Positions 5,923 through 10,459 of a stretch of DNA of 10,459 nucleotides are shown one piece after another; the stretch's first letter is position 1, and each line of letters opens with the position of its first letter. The notes beneath the pieces were generated by a model. The model searched no databases. It was given only the letters and a program-made list of their open reading frames with translations, and was not told where the DNA came from. The DNA comes from Pseudomonadota bacterium (GTDB taxonomy: Bacteria > Desulfobacterota > BSN033 > WVXP01 > G020346125): contig DAOVGJ010000016.1 of the NCBI GenBank assembly GCA_030672465.1, forward strand, positions 1-10,459, given 5' to 3'. Made by a program: the position numbers and the translations under genes.

Positions 5923-7050
5923 ATGGAAGTGCAGAAGGAGGGTTTTCTCCAAAAATATGATCTCTATGGCTGTTTTCAATGTGGAAAATGTACGGGTGGC
6001 TGTCCAGTATCCCTCAAGTCGAAATTGAATATCAGGAAATTGATGATCGAAGCCCTCCTTCGGGACAATTTGGGCAATGTGGTTCAAAGGGAGGAACTCT
6101 GGGACTGCACCACGTGCAAGACGTGTACGCTCCGTTGTCCGAGGGGACTGGAACCCATGGATTTACTCATTGGTATGCGAACCCTGTTGGTCGAGGAAGG
6201 TCATATTCCCAAGACCGCCATCGAGGCCCTTGAAAGTACCTACAAATACGGAAATCCTTGGGGCGCCGCGAAAAACAAGAGAAGCGAGTGGGCGAACGAA
6301 CTGGGCCTGAAGGTTCTGCCCCAGGGAGATCAAGCATCGAATCTCTATTTCGTGTGCTGTACGGCAGCTTACGACACACGGGTTCAGAATGTGGCCCGAT
6401 CCCTAGTTCAGTGCCTTCGCCAGATCGGATATGACTTCGCAATCCTCGGAAACGATGAGACTTGCTGCGGAAGTGAGATACGAAGAATGGGGGAAGAGGG
6501 CCTCTTCGAAATGCTCATGGACCAGAATATCGAAAGCTTCAACAAGTACGACTTTCGGTCCATCGTCACCACGTCGCCCCACTGTTACAACACCATAAAA
6601 AATGATTATGCCCAAGATGGTCTGGATGTCCGTCACTATACGCAGGTCCTCGCCGAAGCCGTCGAGGAAAAAAACCCGTTCTCCGGAGAGGTAAGGAAGG
6701 TTATTACCTATCACGACCCCTGCTTTTTGGGAAAGCAGAACGGGATTTTTGATGAGCCCAGATACATTCTGCAGAGCATTGCCGGGGTGACCTTCATCGA
6801 TTTTGATCGATCCAGGGAGAAGAGCCTTTGCTGTGAAGGCGGGGGCGGACGTATGTGGGTGGAGGCCACTGATCAGGGCCCACGACTGGCAGAAATCCGG
6901 GTTCAAGATGCGGTCGAGATGGGAGCTGAGATTCTCGCCACGGCCTGCCCCTTCTGCCTGCTGACGCTGGAGGATGCTGTAAAGACTACGGGAAATGAGG
7001 AGAGGTTGCGGGTCATGGATATCTCAGAAATTCTGGTTGAGGCCCTATGA
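5923..7050 (+). CDS. HdrBC-like iron-sulfur oxidoreductase (ferredoxin plus two CCG domains)
   Basis: A 375-aa soluble electron carrier combining HdrC- and HdrB-like parts. The N-terminal domain binds two [4Fe-4S] clusters: Cys17, 20, 23, 27 and Cys62, 65, 68, 72, each ending in CP. Two cysteine-rich CCG domains follow. The first has Cys145/146, Cys181-Cys182-Gly and SPHC ending at Cys221, so one cysteine of the usual CxxC is Ser218. The second is complete: Cys267, Cys303-Cys304 and CPFC 342-345. There is no transmembrane segment, unlike membrane-bound ETF:quinone oxidoreductase-type relatives that carry a NarI-like domain. Lying between an acyl-CoA dehydrogenase and etfBA, it probably relays electrons between ETF and a membrane or thiol/disulfide partner; that partner is not in the window. 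GGAAGG lies 4 nt before the ATG. Family and cofactors are firm; the partner is inferred. Confidence 0.88.
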   Translation: MEVQKEGFLQKYDLYGCFQCGKCTGGCPVSLKSKLNIRKLMIEALLRDNLGNVVQREELWDCTTCKTCTLRCPRGLEPMDLLIGMRTLLVEEGHIPKTAIEALESTYKYGNPWGAAKNKRSEWANELGLKVLPQGDQASNLYFVCCTAAYDTRVQNVARSLVQCLRQIGYDFAILGNDETCCGSEIRRMGEEGLFEMLMDQNIESFNKYDFRSIVTTSPHCYNTIKNDYAQDGLDVRHYTQVLAEAVEEKNPFSGEVRKVITYHDPCFLGKQNGIFDEPRYILQSIAGVTFIDFDRSREKSLCCEGGGGRMWVEATDQGPRLAEIRVQDAVEMGAEILATACPFCLLTLEDAVKTTGNEERLRVMDISEILVEAL

Positions 7051-7077
7051 ACCACAGGAGAACAAAGGGGACTGCGG

Positions 7078-7190
7078 GTTGAGGTTTGAGGACCGCTCCG
7101 CTCCCCCTTCGCTTAAGGTTTGAGGCTAGAGATTTTCTGCCTCTAACCTCAAGTCCGCCGTAGGCGGACGCTCCTACAACCTGATGTTGA
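7078..7190. repeat. Structured intergenic repeat cluster upstream of etfB
   Basis: AGGTTTGAGGC (7116-7126) pairs with GCCTCTAACCT (7139-7149) with one mismatch around a 12-nt loop. It is followed by the perfect hairpin GTCCGCC-GTA-GGCGGAC (7153-7169). A second copy of GAGGTTTGAGG begins near 7081. The AGGTTTGAGG core recurs in the gap at 9179-9241. The cluster splits the iron-sulfur gene from etfB by 219 bp. It may be a dispersed REP-like unit; an effect on transcript processing is possible but unproven. Confidence 0.55.
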
Positions 7191-7233
7191 GGGGTTCAAT
7201 TCTTTTGTCCCTTGACCGGGAAAGCACAATGCA

Positions 7234-7251
7234 GGTTCCTGCCCTAGAACC
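7234..7251. repeat. Small hairpin just upstream of etfB
   Basis: GGTTC (7234-7238) pairs with GAACC (7247-7251) across an 8-nt loop. It ends 18 nt before the etfB start and just ahead of its GGAAGGGAGGG ribosome site, so it could influence translation. The stem is short and may be chance. Confidence 0.25.
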
Positions 7252-7269
7252 GTAAGGAAGGGAGGGATT

Positions 7270-8064
7270 ATGGAGATCATTGTCTGTATCAAGCGAGTTC
7301 CCGAGACTGCCGACGCGGACATCGTCATTGACAGGACCGGAAGGGATATCGAGAAAGGAGGGCTCGTCTTCGATATCAATGAATGGGATAACTACGCCGT
7401 GGAGGAGGCGATCCTCCTGAAGGAGAAGTACGGGGGTTCTGTCACCGTCATTTCGATGGGGCCAGAGGAAGTCAACGAAACGCTCAGGAGGGCACTGGCC
7501 ATGGGGGCCGATCAGGCAATCCGTCTTACAGACCCGGCTTTCGAGGGTTCTGACGGATACACAATCGCCAGGGTCCTGAGCCAGGCCATTAAACCCCTGT
7601 CCTACGATCTGATTTTAACGGGGGTTCAGACAGAGGACGATGGCTATGGCCAGGTAGGACCGACCCTAGCGGAAATACTGGGAATCCGTCACGCCGCTGT
7701 AGTTAACCAGATAGAGGGTATCGAGAGCGGCAGGACCAGGGTGCATCGGGAACTCGAGGGTGGCCTCGAGGAAATTCTTGACCTCGAACTTCCCGCGGTT
7801 CTCACCATTCAGACCGGCATTAACGAGCCGAGATATGTCTCCATCATGGGAATCCGGAAGGTGGCCAAGAAGGAGATCAAGGTCCTTGGCCTCCGCGAAC
7901 TCGCCATGAAACCCGAGGAGGCGGGAGAACCTGGATCCCTGACCGTTGTGGAAATGGTATCTTTCCCACCCGTTGGAGAGGGCGCCCAGATCCTCGAGGG
8001 AACGATGGACGAGATTTCCGATAAGGTCGTCACCATACTCAAGGAGAAGGGAGGGGTAGCCTAG
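7270..8064 (+). CDS. etfB: Electron transfer flavoprotein, beta subunit
   Basis: The small subunit of the ETF heterodimer that accepts electrons from acyl-CoA dehydrogenases. It is 264 aa, typical length. It opens with MEIIVCIKRVPET and has the NEWDNYAVEEA segment (37-47), a nucleotide-fold core, and TGVQTEDDGYGQVGPTLAEILG (117-138), the segment that binds AMP in ordinary ETFs or a second FAD in bifurcating ones. INEPRYVSIMGIRKV (184-198) is the usual C-terminal landmark, followed by the arm that embraces EtfA. GGAGGG precedes the ATG by 4-5 nt. The TAG stop touches the next ATG, so it is translationally coupled to etfA. Whether this is a bifurcating ETF cannot be settled by eye. Confidence 0.95.
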   Translation: MEIIVCIKRVPETADADIVIDRTGRDIEKGGLVFDINEWDNYAVEEAILLKEKYGGSVTVISMGPEEVNETLRRALAMGADQAIRLTDPAFEGSDGYTIARVLSQAIKPLSYDLILTGVQTEDDGYGQVGPTLAEILGIRHAAVVNQIEGIESGRTRVHRELEGGLEEILDLELPAVLTIQTGINEPRYVSIMGIRKVAKKEIKVLGLRELAMKPEEAGEPGSLTVVEMVSFPPVGEGAQILEGTMDEISDKVVTILKEKGGVA

Positions 8065-9039
8065 ATGGCCGATATCTTAGTACTCGTTGAACACCGGCGA
8101 GGGGAAATTCGGGATATTACCTTCGAGATGCTCATGAAGGGAAAGACGCTGTCCGAAAAGACGGGCAAACCGCTCACCGCCCTTCTACTTGGAAACGATG
8201 TTGGAGAGATGGCCGAAGGGCTAAAAGATCTGGCCAACCGGGTCGTCCTTATTGAAGATCCGAAACTTGAAAACTTCAACTCCGAGATCTACCAGCGGGT
8301 TCTCGGAAACGTGATTGAACAGGAGAAGCCCTTTCTCCTGTTCATAGGCCATACGGCCTTTGGAATGGATCTGGCCCCGACCCTTGCTACGCAGATGAAG
8401 GCACCTCTGGCCACGGATTGTACCGATGTCATGGTGGATGATGATCAAATTAGGGCCATTCGCCAGACATATGGAGGCAAGCTCAATGTTGAGGTTCGTC
8501 TTAAGCCGGCCCCATGCTCAATGGTTACCGTCCGCCCTGCATCGGTCTCTGTGGAGGATTATTCCCTGGCCGGCGAAATAACCAGGGTAACCTCTCCCCT
8601 TACCGAGGAAATCGCCTCCAAGAGGTTTTTGGAATATGTGGAGGCGGCGGCCGGAGAGGTGGACATCACTCAGGCGAATATTCTGGTCTCCGTTGGCCGG
8701 GGCATCAAGGATCCAGAGAACATCCCCATGGTGCAAGAACTAGCCAAGTCCCTGGGGGCCACCCTCTCATGTAGTCGCCCCGTGGTCGACAAGAAGTGGC
8801 TTCCCAAAGACCGTCAGGTGGGAACCTCTGGAAAAACGGTCAAACCCACGGTCTATATAGCCATTGGCATCAGCGGCGCCTTTCAGCACATTGCCGGCAT
8901 GAAGGGGTCAGGGACCATTATAGCCATCAACAGGGATCCCAAGGCCCCGATCTTCAACGTTGCCCATTACGGAATCGTGGGGGACCTCCTTAAGATTGTT
9001 CCGGCCCTCAAGGGAAAAATCAGCGAGGCGTTCGCATAA
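8065..9039 (+). CDS. etfA: Electron transfer flavoprotein, alpha subunit
   Basis: Binds the electron-carrying FAD of the ETF heterodimer. At 324 aa it is the standard form without an N-terminal ferredoxin extension such as those of LctC- or CarE-type proteins. The C-terminal FAD domain shows GRG (211-213), CSRPVVDKKWLP (236-247), RQVGTSGKTVKP (250-261), GISGAFQHIAGM (268-279) and INRDPKAPIFNVAHYGIVGD (288-307). His301 occupies a position where many ETF alpha subunits have Asp (ADYG). The ATG directly follows the etfB stop, with GGGAGGGG inside the etfB tail as ribosome site. It partners EtfB and the acyl-CoA dehydrogenases on either side; electrons probably continue to the iron-sulfur protein upstream. 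Confidence 0.95.
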   Translation: MADILVLVEHRRGEIRDITFEMLMKGKTLSEKTGKPLTALLLGNDVGEMAEGLKDLANRVVLIEDPKLENFNSEIYQRVLGNVIEQEKPFLLFIGHTAFGMDLAPTLATQMKAPLATDCTDVMVDDDQIRAIRQTYGGKLNVEVRLKPAPCSMVTVRPASVSVEDYSLAGEITRVTSPLTEEIASKRFLEYVEAAAGEVDITQANILVSVGRGIKDPENIPMVQELAKSLGATLSCSRPVVDKKWLPKDRQVGTSGKTVKPTVYIAIGISGAFQHIAGMKGSGTIIAINRDPKAPIFNVAHYGIVGDLLKIVPALKGKISEAFA

Positions 9040-9127
9040 CCTAATACATGTCATGGCAAATATGATGATTGTATATGTTCAATAAAAAGGTAGGTAAAAT
9101 TTACATTATTGCCCAGAACATGTTGTT
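9040..9127. other. AT-rich spacer after etfA
   Basis: This 88-bp stretch is much richer in A and T than its neighbours. It contains GTAAA-A-TTTAC (9094-9104), a short inverted repeat. I see no strong terminator stem and no convincing -35/-10 pair. With the adjacent 145-bp element it makes the 293-bp gap before the second acyl-CoA dehydrogenase. Confidence 0.35.
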
Positions 9128-9272
9128 ACCACAGAGACACCAGATAATGTCGCAGAGCAGATGGCATTCCTCAGCGTCAGGTTTGAGGGGCGGCCCTGCG
9201 GGCCTTGAGGCGGGAGGCAGAAGATTCCTTGCCTCAAACCTCAGCCCGCGAAGCACCCTGTGTCTCCGTGGT
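9128..9272. repeat. 145-bp MITE-like element with ACCACAGAGACAC terminal inverted repeats
   Basis: ACCACAGAGACAC (9128-9140) and GTGTCTCCGTGGT (9260-9272) are 13-bp terminal inverted repeats with one mismatch. Inside, AGGTTTGAGG (9179-9188) pairs perfectly with CCTCAAACCT (9232-9241), and GGCCC-TGC-GGGCC (9192-9204) forms a nested hairpin. No transposase is encoded. Ends of the ACCACAGAGACAC type are, from memory, widespread in intergenic repeats of environmental bacteria. It lies between etfA and the second acyl-CoA dehydrogenase. Confidence 0.65.
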
Positions 9273-9332
9273 GAATAAATGCTGGGATTTTTCAGTAAAG
9301 AGTGCTTAGTGCTCTAATCGTATGAGGGAAAC

Positions 9333-10459
9333 ATGGATTTCGAACTCACCGATGAACAGAGGGATATTCAGCGGGCAGCCAGGGAGTTTGCCCAAGGAGA
9401 ATTCGACAGGGAACTGGCCCTGGAACTAGAAAGGGATCACGCTTTCCCAAAGTCGATCTGGAAGAAGGCCTGCGAGCTTGGCTTCATCGGCCTCCATTTT
9501 CCTGAGGCCTATGGAGGACAAGGCCTTGGTATTCTGGAAAACACCCTTGTGGTAGAGGAGTTCTGTCGGCAGGATTCCGGCATCGGCATTGCCCTGAGTT
9601 TGGCCGATTTTAGTTCAGAGGTCATCCTTCGCTTCGGAAACGAAGTGCAGAAGCAGAAGTACCTCCCATCGGTAATCAGGGGGGAGGCGATTTCCGCCGG
9701 AGCATACACTGAACCAGACCACGGCAGTGACATCACGCGGCTTTCGACAACCGCCATAAGCAAGGGGAAGGAATTTGTTATCAACGGAACCAAGACCTTC
9801 ATCACCAATGGGACACTGGCGGACCACTTTGTGGTCCTCTGTCAGACCAACCCGGAGGCCGATCCTGCCTATCGGGGGATGTGCACCATTCTTGTGGAGA
9901 GGGGAACCCCGGGATTTGAAGCCACAGAGTTGGGCGATAAGATGGGAATCCGAATGACTTCAACGGCGGAGCTCTCCTTTTCCGACGTCCGTGTGCCCCT
10001 GGAAAACCTCATCGGCCAGGAAAACCGGGGGTTCTATCAGGTTCTGGAGTTCTTCGACGAGAGCAGGATTGAAATTGCGGCCCAGGCCCTGGGAATTGCT
10101 CAGGGCGCCTTTGAGAGGGCCTTGGCCTATGCAAAGGAGAGGCGCCAGTTCGGCCAAAGAATCGTAGACTTTCAGGTAACCCAGCACAAACTAGCTGACA
10201 TGTACACGAAGCTCGAAACGGCCCGGCTCTTAACCTATAAAGCTGCCTGGAATTTCGACCTTGGTCGCATTGATCCTCTGCTGACCTCCATGGCGAAGAT
10301 GCATGCCGGAAGGGTGAGCGTAGAGGTAGCCGACGAGGCCATTCAGATATTCGGCGGCTACGGTTATATCACGGAGTACGAGGTAGAGCGGTTTTATCGG
10401 GATGCAAAAATCATGGAAATCTACGAGGGAACCCGGGAGATCCAGAAAAACACCATCGC
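9333..10459 (+). CDS. Acyl-CoA dehydrogenase (second copy, 3' end outside window)
   Basis: An FAD acyl-CoA dehydrogenase feeding ETF. The frame is open for 375 codons and the missing end is probably only a few residues. Landmarks are MDFELTDEQRDIQRAAREFA at the start, AYTEPDHGSD (124-133), INGTKTFITNGTLADHFVVL (150-169), RRQFGQRIVDFQ (270-281), QIFGGYGYITEYEVERFYRD (338-357) and catalytic Glu365 in IYEGTREIQ. It is clearly divergent from the acyl-CoA dehydrogenase at 4743, so it likely has a different substrate. The AYTEPDHGSD and FITNGT segments recall, from memory, enzymes of cyclic or aromatic acyl-CoA metabolism in syntrophs, but this is a weak impression. GAGG lies 5 nt before the ATG, and etfA is 293 bp upstream, so it may have its own promoter or be read through. 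Confidence 0.93.
   Translation, partial: MDFELTDEQRDIQRAAREFAQGEFDRELALELERDHAFPKSIWKKACELGFIGLHFPEAYGGQGLGILENTLVVEEFCRQDSGIGIALSLADFSSEVILRFGNEVQKQKYLPSVIRGEAISAGAYTEPDHGSDITRLSTTAISKGKEFVINGTKTFITNGTLADHFVVLCQTNPEADPAYRGMCTILVERGTPGFEATELGDKMGIRMTSTAELSFSDVRVPLENLIGQENRGFYQVLEFFDESRIEIAAQALGIAQGAFERALAYAKERRQFGQRIVDFQVTQHKLADMYTKLETARLLTYKAAWNFDLGRIDPLLTSMAKMHAGRVSVEVADEAIQIFGGYGYITEYEVERFYRDAKIMEIYEGTREIQKNTI

Noticed and set aside
6403..6906. Minus-strand frame of 167 codons inside the iron-sulfur protein gene
   Set aside because: It is a shadow of the plus-strand gene, with no ribosome site and no domain signature.
9069..9278. Plus-strand frame of 69 codons after etfA
   Set aside because: It spans the 145-bp repeat element; the composition and lack of a ribosome site argue against a gene.

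Overview
The window reads as a chromosomal segment of an anaerobic bacterium, most likely a deltaproteobacterium (Desulfobacterota: a sulfate reducer or syntroph). This is inferred from the combination of an acyl-CoA dehydrogenase / ETF / HdrBC-type iron-sulfur protein cluster, a B12-dependent radical SAM protein of the DUF4070 type, and intergenic palindromic repeats that resemble ones I associate with that group. No rRNA, tRNA, CRISPR array or intact mobile element is visible.

Left part, minus strand. Positions 1-726 hold the first 242 codons of an aspartate carbamoyltransferase gene (pyrB), cut by the window edge. Its 347-bp upstream gap holds an inverted repeat, a possible promoter and the C-terminal remnant of a Y1 (REP-associated, RAYT-like) transposase ending at a TAG (823-912). 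Then comes a cobalamin-binding radical SAM gene on the minus strand, whose real start is probably a TTG at 2591.

Middle gap, about 2592-3311. This 720-bp stretch has no convincing gene but is dense in structured repeats: an 11-bp inverted repeat with widely separated arms, a roughly 140-bp MITE-like element with TCGTAAAAAGTC ends that is interrupted by a second 39-bp palindrome, and a 9-bp-stem hairpin. At its right end lies a possible promoter and a TTTACGTAAA palindrome upstream of a MerR-type regulator.

Right part, plus strand. The gene order is MerR regulator, 3-hydroxybutyryl-CoA dehydrogenase, butyryl-CoA-dehydrogenase-like acyl-CoA dehydrogenase, HdrBC-like iron-sulfur oxidoreductase, etfB, etfA, and a second acyl-CoA dehydrogenase (cut by the right edge). 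Read as a pathway, the two acyl-CoA dehydrogenases oxidise acyl-CoA to enoyl-CoA and pass electrons to EtfBA. The iron-sulfur protein is the obvious candidate for exchanging electrons between ETF and a quinone, disulfide or membrane partner. The 3-hydroxyacyl-CoA dehydrogenase handles a later beta-oxidation step. Hydratase, thiolase and CoA ligase/transferase are not in the window. The intergenic gaps before etfB and before the second acyl-CoA dehydrogenase hold related palindromic repeats, the latter inside an element with ACCACAGAGACAC-type terminal inverted repeats.
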